From Actinomycetota bacterium (GTDB lineage: Bacteria > Actinomycetota > Actinomycetes > S36-B12), in NCBI GenBank assembly GCA_009700485.1, contig WLLZ01000006.1, positions 1 to 30,820 on the forward strand: a stretch of 30,820 bases of DNA, in the 5' to 3' direction. Below are positions 14,452 through 22,972 of the stretch, piece by piece. The notes beneath the pieces are model-generated. The model worked only from the letters and a program-made list of their open reading frames with translations. It searched no databases and was not told the DNA's origin. The stretch's first letter is position 1, and each line of letters begins with the position of its first letter. The position numbers were made by a program, and so were the translations under genes.

Positions 14452-16490
14452 GCCCCGCGATCGATCCCGAGACAAATCAGCTGGCGCTGCTGCCAGCAGC
14501 CGGCAAATCAGGCGCAAGACGGCCCCGCAAGGGGCCGTCTTTGTCTATCGACCTCGCTGAAAAGTTGCCGATCGCACAAGTTCGAATCGACTCACCGCTT
14601 CCCCAACTTGACCGAATCTTTGACTACACCATTTCGCAGCAGCTTGATGATTTGGTGCAACCTGGGGTTCGGGTTCGAGTGCGCTTTTCCGGGCGCTTGG
14701 TTAACGGGTTTGTAGTCGGCAGGGTGCAAGCCAGTGATGCGGGGAAAGCACTTCGCCCAATTGAGCGGGTGGTATCTGGTGAGCGTGTCCTCACCGCTGA
14801 AGTTTGCGACTTGGTTTCGGCGGTTGCTGAGCACTATGCCGGCACGTTCTCGGATGTGGTTCGCAGTGCGGTGCCCCCGAGGCATGCACGGGCGGAGTCA
14901 TTGCAATATCGCGTACCTGAAGTTGATGTTCAGGTTCATGACCTCGATGCGACTCGCTGGAGCAGTTATGTGAATGGTCCGGTGCTGTTTAGTCGCCTTC
15001 GTATCGGTAAGTCGTTGAATACCAGGGGGGTTTGGAGTTCAGCGCCGGCGCAGCCGTGCTACCAAGACATCGCGTCATTAGTGCGAGCTGCACTGGAGAA
15101 TTCGATTGGTAGCGCGATTGTGGTGCTGCCTGATGCGCACGATGTGGATCTACTTGCGCAGGAGCTTGCTGAACTTCGCGACACCACGGCGATCTTGACC
15201 GCAGATCAAGGCCCGGAGCGGCGCTACCGTGAGTTCCTTCGGGCCCTGCGCGGCTCGGCGCGGTTGGTGATCGGGACTAGGGCGGCGGTCTTTGCACCAG
15301 TTTCGAACCTACAACTGATGGTGGTGTGGGATGACCAAGATGATTCGCTCTGGGAGTCACATGCGCCATATTGGAATGCCCGAGATGTAGCGGCAATCCG
15401 GTCATCGGCTGGGGGCTGCGCGCTGCTGGTGGGCTCACCTGCAAGAAGTGTCGAGACTCAACTTTGGTGTGAGCAAGGCTGGGCGCAATCATTGGCACCC
15501 ACGCGCGAGATAATTTTGGCAAATGCACCACTTGTTAGAGCACTTGAGCAAGAGGATTTAGCGCGCGATGTAGCAGCGGCTTCGGCCCGGCTCCCGCATA
15601 TGGCTTGGTCGGTCGCGAAAGAGGGTTTGAAAGTAGGCCCGGTTCTAGTGCAAGTACCCAGACGAGGCTATCTGCCAACCCTTTGCTGTCAACAGTGTCG
15701 CGCCCCGGCGCGGTGTTCGTGCGGGGGCGCCCTTGGGCTAGCAGCGGGCCAAATGACTCCTACCTGCATCTGGTGCGGAGTACCTGCGGTGGGCTGGAGT
15801 TGTCGTCTATGCGGTGATAACAACTTACGTGCGGTTGCCATCGGGGTCGAACGCACAGCTGAGGAATTCGGTCGAGCATTCCCATCGACCCCGGTAATTT
15901 GGTCACAGGGTTCGGCAATGCGACGTAGCATCGGTGCTTCGCCAGCGCTGGTGATCGCTACCCCAGGAGCTGAGCCAATTGCCGATGGTGGTTATGCGGC
16001 TGTCATAATTTTGGACGCTCGCGGGCAATTGCTGCGTCCCCAACTCCAAGTCACTCAAGAAGCTGCGCGGCGATGGTTCGGTGCGGCACTTCTAGCTCGT
16101 CCACGGGCCCCGTTAGCGATCACCGCCGAAAACTCTGAGCCGGTCGTACAAGCGTTGCTTCGATGGGATGCTCCAGGGTTCGCGCAACGTGAACTTGCTG
16201 ACCGAGCGGCGGCAGGTTTACCGCCCAATACTAAAATGGCGGTGCTGCACGGTGCACTTGCCGATATCAATGACGTGCTGTCACTGTTGACGGTTGAGCA
16301 TAAAGTTCTTGGTCCCGCCAACGAAAGTTGCATAGTGGTTGTGCGGCGTGACTTGGGTGCGCAGTTGTCCGGGCAGCTGCGTGTCATTTCAGCAATGCGT
16401 GCGGCCAAGAGCACTGGTAAACCGGTAAACGTGGTGTGTGATCCACGTGAGCCAATCTCTAAGGAGTCCGCACCAGTGCCGGCTCCATGA
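14448..16490 (+). CDS. priA: Actinobacterial PriA-like protein (primosomal protein N', ATPase-degenerate)
   Basis: Related to the replication-restart helicase PriA. The N-terminal DNA-binding domain (about 45-140, RIDSPLPQLDRIFDYTI...) and the zinc-binding region are kept: Cys414/417, 423/425, 440/443 and 452/455. The helicase core is degenerate. No GSGKT Walker A motif is seen, and the DEEH box reads DDQD (295-298), although IGTRAAVFAP and the ARDVA segment survive. This is known for actinobacterial PriA and implies a structural rather than helicase role. The start GTG 14448 overlaps metK (GTGA). However, a terminator-like hairpin covers codons 23-33, so TTG 14565 (codon 40) is a possible alternative start. 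Confidence 0.9.
   Translation: MSPAIDPETNQLALLPAAGKSGARRPRKGPSLSIDLAEKLPIAQVRIDSPLPQLDRIFDYTISQQLDDLVQPGVRVRVRFSGRLVNGFVVGRVQASDAGKALRPIERVVSGERVLTAEVCDLVSAVAEHYAGTFSDVVRSAVPPRHARAESLQYRVPEVDVQVHDLDATRWSSYVNGPVLFSRLRIGKSLNTRGVWSSAPAQPCYQDIASLVRAALENSIGSAIVVLPDAHDVDLLAQELAELRDTTAILTADQGPERRYREFLRALRGSARLVIGTRAAVFAPVSNLQLMVVWDDQDDSLWESHAPYWNARDVAAIRSSAGGCALLVGSPARSVETQLWCEQGWAQSLAPTREIILANAPLVRALEQEDLARDVAAASARLPHMAWSVAKEGLKVGPVLVQVPRRGYLPTLCCQQCRAPARCSCGGALGLAAGQMTPTCIWCGVPAVGWSCRLCGDNNLRAVAIGVERTAEEFGRAFPSTPVIWSQGSAMRRSIGASPALVIATPGAEPIADGGYAAVIILDARGQLLRPQLQVTQEAARRWFGAALLARPRAPLAITAENSEPVVQALLRWDAPGFAQRELADRAAAGLPPNTKMAVLHGALADINDVLSLLTVEHKVLGPANESCIVVVRRDLGAQLSGQLRVISAMRAAKSTGKPVNVVCDPREPISKESAPVPAP
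14516..14546 (+). terminator. Intrinsic-terminator-like hairpin after metK, inside the priA ORF
   Basis: A perfect 11-base-pair stem, AAGACGGCCCC (14516-14526) with GGGGCCGTCTT (14531-14541), is closed by a GCAA tetraloop of the stable GNRA class. TTTGTCT follows (overlapping the stem end). The U-tract is weak, but this is the best terminator structure I found in the window. It lies 65 bases beyond the metK stop. It would reduce or stop read-through from metK into most of priA. Confidence 0.7.
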
Positions 16491-16502
16491 AATCCCAGGA
16501 CG

Positions 16503-16508
16503 TAGAAT
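16503..16508 (+). promoter_or_regulatory. Predicted -10 box (TAGAAT) for leaderless def mRNA
   Basis: TAGAAT is close to the TATAAT ideal and ends exactly six bases before the def ATG at 16515. It lies in the 24-base gap after priA. There is no Shine-Dalgarno sequence before def, consistent with a leaderless transcript starting on the ATG. Confidence 0.6.
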
Positions 16509-16514
16509 CCGCTC

Positions 16515-17060
16515 ATGGCCGTTCAACCCATTCGACTCTTCGGTGACCCAGTGTTGCGTACCCCGGCGGCCGCTGTTGAGACATATGACAAGGAGTTACG
16601 CAAACTTGTCGCCGACCTCACCGACACCATGCAAGATGCACCAGGGGCGGGTTTGGCGGCTCCACAGATCGGCGTTTTGTTGCGGGTCTTCACCTACTGG
16701 GTTGACGATGAACTGGGCCACCTTATTAACCCCGAATTATTGCTGTCCGATGAAATTCAAGATGGCGAAGAAGGCTGCCTTTCACTTCCAGATCTCGCTT
16801 TTGACACCAAGCGCGCACTAAGTGTTGTTGCCCGTGGCATGAATATGCATGGCGATCCGGTGGTCATTGAAGGAAGTGATCTTTTGGCACGCTGCGTGCA
16901 GCATGAGACTGATCACTTAGATGGCATCATGTTCATTGACCGATTGGACCCCGAAGCTCGCCGCGAGGCTATGCGATTAGTCCGCGAGTCCGAATGGTTC
17001 GGAGAACCAGCACCAACGGTTCAGATTAGTCCCCATACCCTTTCGGCTAGGTGGCTGTAA
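16515..17060 (+). CDS. def: Peptide deformylase
   Basis: Removes the formyl group from the N-terminal methionine of new proteins. All three family motifs are present: GAGLAAPQIG; EGCLSLP with metal ligand Cys88; and QHETDHLDG with metal ligands His130 and His134 and catalytic Glu131. Length 181 residues. It is followed after three bases by fmt, which encodes the enzyme that adds the same formyl group, a classic pairing. First gene of a probable def-fmt-rsmB unit with its own leaderless promoter. Confidence 0.97.
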   Translation: MAVQPIRLFGDPVLRTPAAAVETYDKELRKLVADLTDTMQDAPGAGLAAPQIGVLLRVFTYWVDDELGHLINPELLLSDEIQDGEEGCLSLPDLAFDTKRALSVVARGMNMHGDPVVIEGSDLLARCVQHETDHLDGIMFIDRLDPEARREAMRLVRESEWFGEPAPTVQISPHTLSARWL

Positions 17061-17063
17061 ACC

Positions 17064-17993
17064 GTGCGTTGTGTTTTTGCGGGCACGCCAGATGTCGCTG
17101 CGGTAGCACTTAGATCTATTTTGAATTCACCACATGAAGTGGTGGCAGTGATAACTCGTCCAGACTCACGCACTGGCCGAGGCCAAAATTTGGTACCGAG
17201 TGCGGTGGCCGCAATGGCTCATGAAGAAGGCATTCCGGTACTAACCCCGACTGATCTGAATGACTTAGATTTCGAAATGCAATTGCGTGCACTCGAGCCA
17301 GACTGCTGTCCGGTGGTTGCCTACGGCGCATTGGTGCCGCCGACTCTGCTGGATGTACCAAGCCATGGCTGGGTTAACCTGCACTTTTCTTTACTACCGG
17401 CCTGGCGTGGTGCAGCCCCGGTGCAGTGGGCGGTACTTACCGGCGATGTCATGACAGGTGCCACCACTTTTAGCCTCGAGGCCGGTCTTGATACCGGGCC
17501 GATATTCGGGACCGTCACTGAGCCGATAGGCGAACTTGATACTTCCGGTGCGGTACTGGATCGCCTTGCGGGCGCCGGTGGGCAGTTACTTGTCTCGACC
17601 TTGGACGCCCTATCTACTAATTCAATCGAGGCGCTGCCACAACGCAATTTTGATATCAGCTATGCCCCGAAACTTTCCGGTGACGATGCTCGTATCAGGT
17701 GGACTGACCCTTGGGTCGGCGTCGATCGGCGTATTCGCGCCACGACACCGAACCCGGGGCCTTGGACCTTTGCGGGTAGTGAGCGCATAAAACTTGGCCC
17801 ACTTAGTGCAGACCAATTTGTTACCGACATCTCCTTGCCACCCGGCCAATTGGCTGTGGTTGATGGGGTAGTGCTGGTTGGCACCGCGACTAGACCAGCG
17901 CGGTTGAATTTAGTGCAACCGGCTGGCAAGAAGTTGATGCCCGCGGGTGATTGGATCCGTGGGGTGCGCTCACAGTTGCCGAGGTTTGAATGA
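17064..17993 (+). CDS. fmt: Methionyl-tRNA formyltransferase
   Basis: Formylates Met-tRNA(fMet) for translation initiation, using 10-formyl-tetrahydrofolate. It begins with the canonical MRCVFAGTPDVAA from a GTG start. The catalytic core is seen as VAYGALVP and NLHFSLLPAWRGAAPVQW, with the conserved Asn and His, followed by GLDTGPI. The C-terminal tRNA-binding domain covers about residues 205-309. The gap to def is three bases, and the stop overlaps rsmB (ATGA). Confidence 0.97.
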   Translation: MRCVFAGTPDVAAVALRSILNSPHEVVAVITRPDSRTGRGQNLVPSAVAAMAHEEGIPVLTPTDLNDLDFEMQLRALEPDCCPVVAYGALVPPTLLDVPSHGWVNLHFSLLPAWRGAAPVQWAVLTGDVMTGATTFSLEAGLDTGPIFGTVTEPIGELDTSGAVLDRLAGAGGQLLVSTLDALSTNSIEALPQRNFDISYAPKLSGDDARIRWTDPWVGVDRRIRATTPNPGPWTFAGSERIKLGPLSADQFVTDISLPPGQLAVVDGVVLVGTATRPARLNLVQPAGKKLMPAGDWIRGVRSQLPRFE

Positions 17994-19342
17994 GTGTCGA
18001 TCCAGCCCGCAAGGCCGCCTTCGAAGTCTTGCGTTCAGTACGCGAGGAAGATTCCTATGCGAACTTGACAATGCCGGGTGTATTGGCGCGAATGTCACTG
18101 ACCGGCCGTGACGCGGGGTTCGCCACCGAACTTGCCTACGGCACCTTGCGCTGGCAGGGCTTCTACGATGCGATTTTGACCACCTGTGTCTCTCGCCCGT
18201 GGGCCGATGTTGAACCTGACATGCAGTCCGTCCTTCGGTTAGGGGTCCATCAGTTACTAAATATGCGAGTACCTTCACATGCGGCCGTTGACTCCTCATG
18301 TGAACTTGCGCGTGCACTGGGTTCACCAGGTGGTGCCTCGGCCCGGGCGGGTTTCACAAATGCCGTCCTACGAAAAGTCGCGGCCCATGACCTCCCGTAC
18401 TGGGTAGAGATGGTCGAATCCGTTGGAGGGATCGACGGGCTGGCCACGCGCTGGTCACACCCAGCCTGGATTGTTCGCGCATTCCAAGATGCCCTCGGTG
18501 AACGGCGCGCTGAGCTACCTGCGCTGCTGGCTGCCGATAATGAACCCGCGCACCCGGTATTGGTGGCGCGACCGGGACGAATTGACCCGGCTGTACTTCG
18601 TGCACGTGTGGAGGTAACACCGGGTCGCTATTCACCTTTAGCGGCCGTCCTGCTCAGCGGTGCGCCAGATGCCCTGGATATTGTCAGAAGTGGTGCGGTG
18701 GGAGTACAGGACGAAGGCAGTCAATTGGTCGCACTCGCAATGACTCGCGCTGTAGTGCAGCACCCAGAGAAGGCTTGGCTAGACATGTGCGCGGGGCCGG
18801 GCGGCAAAGCTGCCGTATTAGCCGGAGTGGCGGCCGAGCGCGGGATCAATTTCATGGCCGTTGAGTTGCATCCGCATCGTGCACATTTAGTTGAGCGTGC
18901 GCTCGGTGAAGTGCCAGCCGAAATTGTCGTGGGAGATGCCACCACCGCCCCTTGGGGTGACCAACTCTTTGACCGGATCTTGATTGACGCACCATGTACC
19001 GGTCTAGGTGCTTTGAGGCGCCGTCCCGAGGCGAGGTGGCGCAAGTCCCCGGCCGACTTGTCGACTCTGGGGCCGCTACAACGGGGGTTACTCAAATCGG
19101 CAATTGCTGCGACCCGGCCCGGCGGCGTTATTATTTACGCCACCTGCTCCCCACACTTAGCCGAGACTGAATTCGTGGTCCAAGATGCCGTTTCCGGACG
19201 CGAAGATGTAGTCATCGAGGATGCCCGAGGACTATTACCCGAGGTAGGCGACGTCGAAGATGGCCCCTTCGTGCAGCTCTGGCCGCACCGCCACGGAACC
19301 GATGCGATGTTCTTCGCGCTACTTCGCAAAGTAGGCTCGTAA
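17990..19342 (+). CDS. rsmB: 16S rRNA m5C967 methyltransferase (RsmB/Sun/Fmu family)
   Basis: Methylates cytosine 967 (E. coli numbering) of 16S rRNA using S-adenosylmethionine. The N-terminal NusB-like RNA-binding domain (about 1-140) starts PARKAAFEVLRSV. The Rossmann methyltransferase domain has motif I LDMCAGPGGKAA, motif IV DAPCTGLG with Cys336, and motif VI ATCSPH with the second catalytic Cys386. Both cysteines of the RNA:m5C mechanism are present. Length 450 residues. Last gene of the def-fmt-rsmB group; 35 bases separate it from rpe, with no obvious terminator. Confidence 0.95.
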   Translation: MSVDPARKAAFEVLRSVREEDSYANLTMPGVLARMSLTGRDAGFATELAYGTLRWQGFYDAILTTCVSRPWADVEPDMQSVLRLGVHQLLNMRVPSHAAVDSSCELARALGSPGGASARAGFTNAVLRKVAAHDLPYWVEMVESVGGIDGLATRWSHPAWIVRAFQDALGERRAELPALLAADNEPAHPVLVARPGRIDPAVLRARVEVTPGRYSPLAAVLLSGAPDALDIVRSGAVGVQDEGSQLVALAMTRAVVQHPEKAWLDMCAGPGGKAAVLAGVAAERGINFMAVELHPHRAHLVERALGEVPAEIVVGDATTAPWGDQLFDRILIDAPCTGLGALRRRPEARWRKSPADLSTLGPLQRGLLKSAIAATRPGGVIIYATCSPHLAETEFVVQDAVSGREDVVIEDARGLLPEVGDVEDGPFVQLWPHRHGTDAMFFALLRKVGS

Positions 19343-19365
19343 TAACGGCTCTTTGCTGCCCTGAT

Positions 19366-19371
19366 TAGTCT
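19366..19371 (+). promoter_or_regulatory. Predicted -10 box (TAGTCT) for leaderless rpe mRNA
   Basis: TAGTCT ends exactly six bases before the ATG at 19378. No Shine-Dalgarno sequence is visible in the 35-base gap after rsmB. This favours ATG 19378 over the in-frame TTG at 19372, which would lie upstream of the predicted transcription start. Confidence 0.55.
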
Positions 19372-19377
19372 TTGCCC

Positions 19378-20046
19378 ATGGGAATACTGATCGCACCGAG
19401 TGTGCTCAATAGTGATTTATCGTGTTTGGCCGCCGAAGTTGATCGAGTTGCCAATCACGCCGATTGGATTCACCTCGATATTATGGATAATCACTTTGTC
19501 CCAAACTTGACTTTCGGAGTTCCAGTTGTTGAGTCCTTACTCAAGCGCATAAGCATTCCCGCGGACTGCCACCTAATGATTTCAGATCCAGATCGCTGGG
19601 CCCCTGCCTACGCCGAGGCCGGTGCGAGCAGTGTCACCTTTCATATTGAAGCCGCGGCTAACCCCGGGCGATTGTGCCGAGATCTGCGTGCTGCGGGTGC
19701 GCGTGCCGGCATTGGATTGAAACCAGGCACCGGGATATCGGCGGTCGCGGAACTAATGAATGAATTGGACATGATCCTGATAATGACAGTTGAGCCGGGG
19801 TTCGGTGGTCAATCCTTCATGGCGGACATGCTGCCGAAAATCGAGCAGGCACGCGCTCTCGCAGAGGCAACCGGTACCGACATCTGGGTGCAGGTTGACG
19901 GTGGCATCGACATTTCAACAATCGAGCGGTGCGCAAGTGCTGGGGCAAATGTTTTTGTGGCCGGGTCATCGGTCTACCAGGCGCAAGATCCAGGTGCCAT
20001 GGTCGACAGTCTGCGCGCACTAGCCATGGTGGCATCCACATCGTGA
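19378..20046 (+). CDS. rpe: Ribulose-phosphate 3-epimerase
   Basis: Interconverts ribulose 5-phosphate and xylulose 5-phosphate in the pentose phosphate pathway; ribulose 5-phosphate is also a riboflavin precursor, which fits the adjacent rib genes. TIM-barrel motifs are APSVLNSDLS, HLDIMDNHFVPNLTFG with the metal and catalytic residues, CHLMI, MTVEPGFGGQSF and the phosphate-binding VDGGI and AGSSV. Length is 222 residues from ATG 19378; the TTG at 19372 would add two. The stop overlaps ribD (GTGA). Confidence 0.97.
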   Translation: MGILIAPSVLNSDLSCLAAEVDRVANHADWIHLDIMDNHFVPNLTFGVPVVESLLKRISIPADCHLMISDPDRWAPAYAEAGASSVTFHIEAAANPGRLCRDLRAAGARAGIGLKPGTGISAVAELMNELDMILIMTVEPGFGGQSFMADMLPKIEQARALAEATGTDIWVQVDGGIDISTIERCASAGANVFVAGSSVYQAQDPGAMVDSLRALAMVASTS

Positions 20047-21056
20047 GCAACTGGGAACTTATCATGCGCGAGGCCCTCACGCTGGCTGTGCTACCTGATG
20101 CCAATTGCAGCCCAAATCCCCGGGTCGGCTGTGTAATAGTTAGCGCCAGCGGTGAAATCGTTGGCCGCGGCCACCACGTAGCTGCTGGCCAGCCACATGC
20201 CGAAGTTAATGCAATTGCAGCGGCTGGTGAGCTGGCGCGCGGGGCCACGGCCGTTGTTACCCTTGAGCCGTGCCTGCACACCGGGCGTACCGGGCCGTGC
20301 ACGCAGGCACTTATTGAGGCTGGGGTTAGCCAGGTTATTTTCGCTCAGGCTGATCCCAGCGATATCGCCGGAGGGGGTGCCGCTGAATTAATGCGCGCCG
20401 GCATCGCGGTGATCGGTGGTGTGCTGGCTGACGAGGCGGAACAAATTAATCGGGCCTGGACACATGTCCAAGTAACCGGGCGTCCATTTGTGAGTATTAA
20501 GACTGCAATGAGCCTTGATGGCCGGGTTGCGGGAGCAGGTGGCGGGCCGACCACGATCACCGGTGCGGCGGCTCGGGCTTGGGTTGGTCAATTTCGCTCC
20601 GAGGTTGATGCGGTTCTCGTTGGCGCGAATACGGTAATTGTCGACAACCCAGCGCTCACTGCACGCGATACTTCAGGGGCGCTGCTACCCAATCAGCCGC
20701 TGCGGGTCGTGGTTGGGGGTCGCCACTTGCCGACTGACTTAAAGATTTTTGCTGATGTAGGTGCCGGTCCGGGTATCCAGATACGCGAACACGACCCGGA
20801 TCGCATACTGAAGCAACTTCTTGCCCAAAAGGTGCAGCAGGTTCTCATCGAAGGTGGGCCAACTCTCATTGCTGCTTTCGTGAAAGCCGGCCTGGTAGAT
20901 GAAATTCTCTGGTTCGTGGCACCGCAATTTCTCGGGGCTGGCCCGGTGGCCCTGGCGCCGCTGCCGAGCCCACAAGCGGTCATGGTCACCGCAGTTGAGG
21001 TCATCGACAATGATGTACTTATTCGCGGGGCGCTGAGCCCGGCACCGAGTGACTAA
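20043..21056 (+). CDS. ribD: Bifunctional riboflavin biosynthesis deaminase/reductase RibD
   Basis: Deaminates and then reduces the early pyrimidine intermediate of riboflavin synthesis. The N-terminal cytidine-deaminase-like zinc domain has His52-Ala-Glu54 and PCLHTGRTGPC with Cys77 and Cys86. The C-terminal DHFR-like reductase domain (about 145-337) includes SLDGRVA and LIEGGPTL. I chose GTG 20043, which overlaps the rpe stop (GTGA). The frame stays open upstream to 19929, but that stretch lies inside rpe and looks non-family. ATG 20064 is another candidate. No FMN riboswitch fits here. Confidence 0.95.
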   Translation: MSNWELIMREALTLAVLPDANCSPNPRVGCVIVSASGEIVGRGHHVAAGQPHAEVNAIAAAGELARGATAVVTLEPCLHTGRTGPCTQALIEAGVSQVIFAQADPSDIAGGGAAELMRAGIAVIGGVLADEAEQINRAWTHVQVTGRPFVSIKTAMSLDGRVAGAGGGPTTITGAAARAWVGQFRSEVDAVLVGANTVIVDNPALTARDTSGALLPNQPLRVVVGGRHLPTDLKIFADVGAGPGIQIREHDPDRILKQLLAQKVQQVLIEGGPTLIAAFVKAGLVDEILWFVAPQFLGAGPVALAPLPSPQAVMVTAVEVIDNDVLIRGALSPAPSD

Positions 21057-21059
21057 GAT
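21054..21059 (+). promoter_or_regulatory. Predicted -10 box (TAAGAT) for leaderless ribE mRNA
   Basis: TAAGAT ends exactly six bases before the ribE ATG at 21066; its first three bases are also the ribD stop codon. There is no Shine-Dalgarno sequence before ribE, consistent with a leaderless transcript. Confidence 0.55.
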
Positions 21060-21065
21060 GATTAC

Positions 21066-21662
21066 ATGTTTACTGGCATTGTCGAAGAACTCGGGTGCAT
21101 TGCGCACATTGAGTCTTTACCCGATGCTGCCAAATTAAAAATTGAAGGCGCCGTGGTAGTGAGTGATATCAAGGCGGGTGACTCGATCGCGGTCAATGGC
21201 GTTTGCCTAACGGTTGTTGATCTTGGGGCTAACTACTTCACGGCTGATGTCATGGCAGAGACGCTAAATCGAAGTTCGCTAAGCAAGGTAGCCATCGGGT
21301 CCAAGGTAAACCTTGAACGAGCGGCGCGGCTCGACTCCCGTATTGGCGGCCACCTGGTGCAGGGTCACGTTGACGCAGTAGCGTCCGTGCTCGCGATCGA
21401 GCCAAACGTGCATTGGACACTAATTCGATTCACCTTGCCGTTAGATTTAGCTAGATACTTGGTAGAAAAGGGCTCGATTACGGTGGACGGGGTGTCGCTA
21501 ACCATTGTTGAAGCCGGCCCCGATTACTTTTCGGTATCCCTCATTCCAACGACTTTGGAGCACACTACGTTGGGTGGGCTGACCGTTGGTGACATTGTAA
21601 ATCTAGAAGTTGACGTTATCGCAAAGTACGTCGAGCGGCTAATGAAGGGTGATGCTAAGTGA
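21066..21662 (+). CDS. ribE: Riboflavin synthase alpha chain
   Basis: Dismutates two 6,7-dimethyl-8-ribityllumazine molecules to riboflavin. It opens with the invariant MFTGIVEELG, whose N-terminal residues reach the active site of the trimer. The two tandem lumazine-binding barrels are each marked by a VNGVCLTV- or VDGVSLTI-type segment (about 1-95 and 97-190). LDSRIGGHLVQGHVD joins them. Length 198 residues is normal. The stop overlaps ribBA (GTGA). This gene is called ribC in some actinobacterial annotations. Confidence 0.97.
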   Translation: MFTGIVEELGCIAHIESLPDAAKLKIEGAVVVSDIKAGDSIAVNGVCLTVVDLGANYFTADVMAETLNRSSLSKVAIGSKVNLERAARLDSRIGGHLVQGHVDAVASVLAIEPNVHWTLIRFTLPLDLARYLVEKGSITVDGVSLTIVEAGPDYFSVSLIPTTLEHTTLGGLTVGDIVNLEVDVIAKYVERLMKGDAK

Positions 21663-22972
21663 TCCCGGCCGACGAGGTATTTGCCGATGACATCGCAAAG
21701 ATTTTGCCGGCGGTGCTTACCGAACCATTTGTTGATACCAATCCATCGGCAGGACTTGACTCGATTGATTCGGCAATAGCGGCGATTAAGGCGGGAATGC
21801 CGATAGTTGTGGTTGATGATGAGGACCGCGAAAATGAAGGCGACCTGATTTTCGCGGCATCGGCTGCGACCCAAGAAAATGTGGCTTTCATGATCCGATA
21901 TACCTCCGGGTACATCTGTGTCGGTATGAGAGGTGAGGTTCTTGACCGCTTGGGCCTACCGCCGATGACTGCGGTGAATGAAGACCGCAAGGGCACCGCA
22001 TATGCGGTGTCGGTGGATGCACGTGATGTTGAGAGCACTGGTATCTCAGCGGTTGATCGGGCACGAACGATTCGGGTGCTAGCGGATACGTCTACCGATG
22101 CTTCAGACTTAACTCGGCCAGGTCATGTGATGCCACTTCGCGCCGTCGAAGGTGGAGTACTGCGGCGTGCCGGCCACACCGAAGCCGCCGTGGATCTCGC
22201 CAAATTAGCCGATCTTTCCCCAGCGGGTGCCTTGTGTGAATTGGTAAATGATGACGGCACGATGATGCGGGCACCGGATTGTCGTCGATTCGCTGATGAG
22301 CACGGGCTCGTGATGGTTTCCATCGCTGATCTCATTAAGTTCCGGCGCCGCACTGAAAAACAGATCAAGCGCGTAGCCACCACCAAGTTACCAACTGAGT
22401 TCGGAGATTTCATTGCGGTTGGCTACAGCAGTGAGGTAGATGGATCTGAACACGTGGCTTTGGTGGTAGGAGATATATCCGATGGCGAGAATGTTCTTGT
22501 TCGAGTTCACTCCGAATGCTTGACCGGAGATGTATTCGGGTCCTTGCGCTGTGACTGCGGCCCGCAACTGCACGGGGCAATGAAAAAGATTTCCGCTGAA
22601 GGCCGCGGGGTGGTGCTCTATGTGAAGGGCCATGAAGGCCGGGGCATAGGGCTACTCCATAAGTTGCGCGCTTATGGGTTACAAGATGCGGGACGCGACA
22701 CCGTGGATGCGAATTTAGATCTCGGCCTGCCTATTGATTCACGGGACTACGGCACAGGTGCTCAAATCCTTGCAGATCTTGGCATCAGGTCCATGCGGTT
22801 GTTAACGAACAACCCAGCCAAGCGGGCCGGCCTTGAGGGTTATGGCTTGTCCATAACCGAGCGGGTACCGATGGAGATTGATGCAAACGATCACAATGTT
22901 GCGTACCTGCACACTAAAGCTGAACGGATGGGTCACACTTTAAGCTTCGATGCCCAGGAGAACACCCCATGA
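21659..22972 (+). CDS. ribBA: Bifunctional DHBP synthase / GTP cyclohydrolase II
   Basis: Supplies both riboflavin precursors. The N-terminal half makes 3,4-dihydroxy-2-butanone 4-phosphate from ribulose 5-phosphate, with metal-binding DDEDRENEGDL near residue 53 and PGHVMPLRA. The C-terminal half opens GTP, with zinc ligands Cys287, Cys298 and Cys300 in SECLTGDVFGSLRCDCG and catalytic GHEGRGIGL. Length 437 residues. About 33 residues precede the usual DHBP start (LDSIDSAI), so a later start cannot be ruled out. The GTG at 21659 overlaps ribE (GTGA). Confidence 0.96.
   Translation: MIPADEVFADDIAKILPAVLTEPFVDTNPSAGLDSIDSAIAAIKAGMPIVVVDDEDRENEGDLIFAASAATQENVAFMIRYTSGYICVGMRGEVLDRLGLPPMTAVNEDRKGTAYAVSVDARDVESTGISAVDRARTIRVLADTSTDASDLTRPGHVMPLRAVEGGVLRRAGHTEAAVDLAKLADLSPAGALCELVNDDGTMMRAPDCRRFADEHGLVMVSIADLIKFRRRTEKQIKRVATTKLPTEFGDFIAVGYSSEVDGSEHVALVVGDISDGENVLVRVHSECLTGDVFGSLRCDCGPQLHGAMKKISAEGRGVVLYVKGHEGRGIGLLHKLRAYGLQDAGRDTVDANLDLGLPIDSRDYGTGAQILADLGIRSMRLLTNNPAKRAGLEGYGLSITERVPMEIDANDHNVAYLHTKAERMGHTLSFDAQENTP

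Noticed and set aside
19929..20042. Upstream extension of ribD by 38 codons
   Set aside because: It is entirely within rpe, and the residues (Cys/Arg/Gly-rich) do not resemble RibD; GTG 20043 overlaps the rpe stop in the pattern used by neighbouring genes.
20030..21066. FMN riboswitch for the riboflavin genes
   Set aside because: ribD overlaps rpe and ribE follows ribD after nine bases; there is no non-coding space and no RFN-like conserved blocks.
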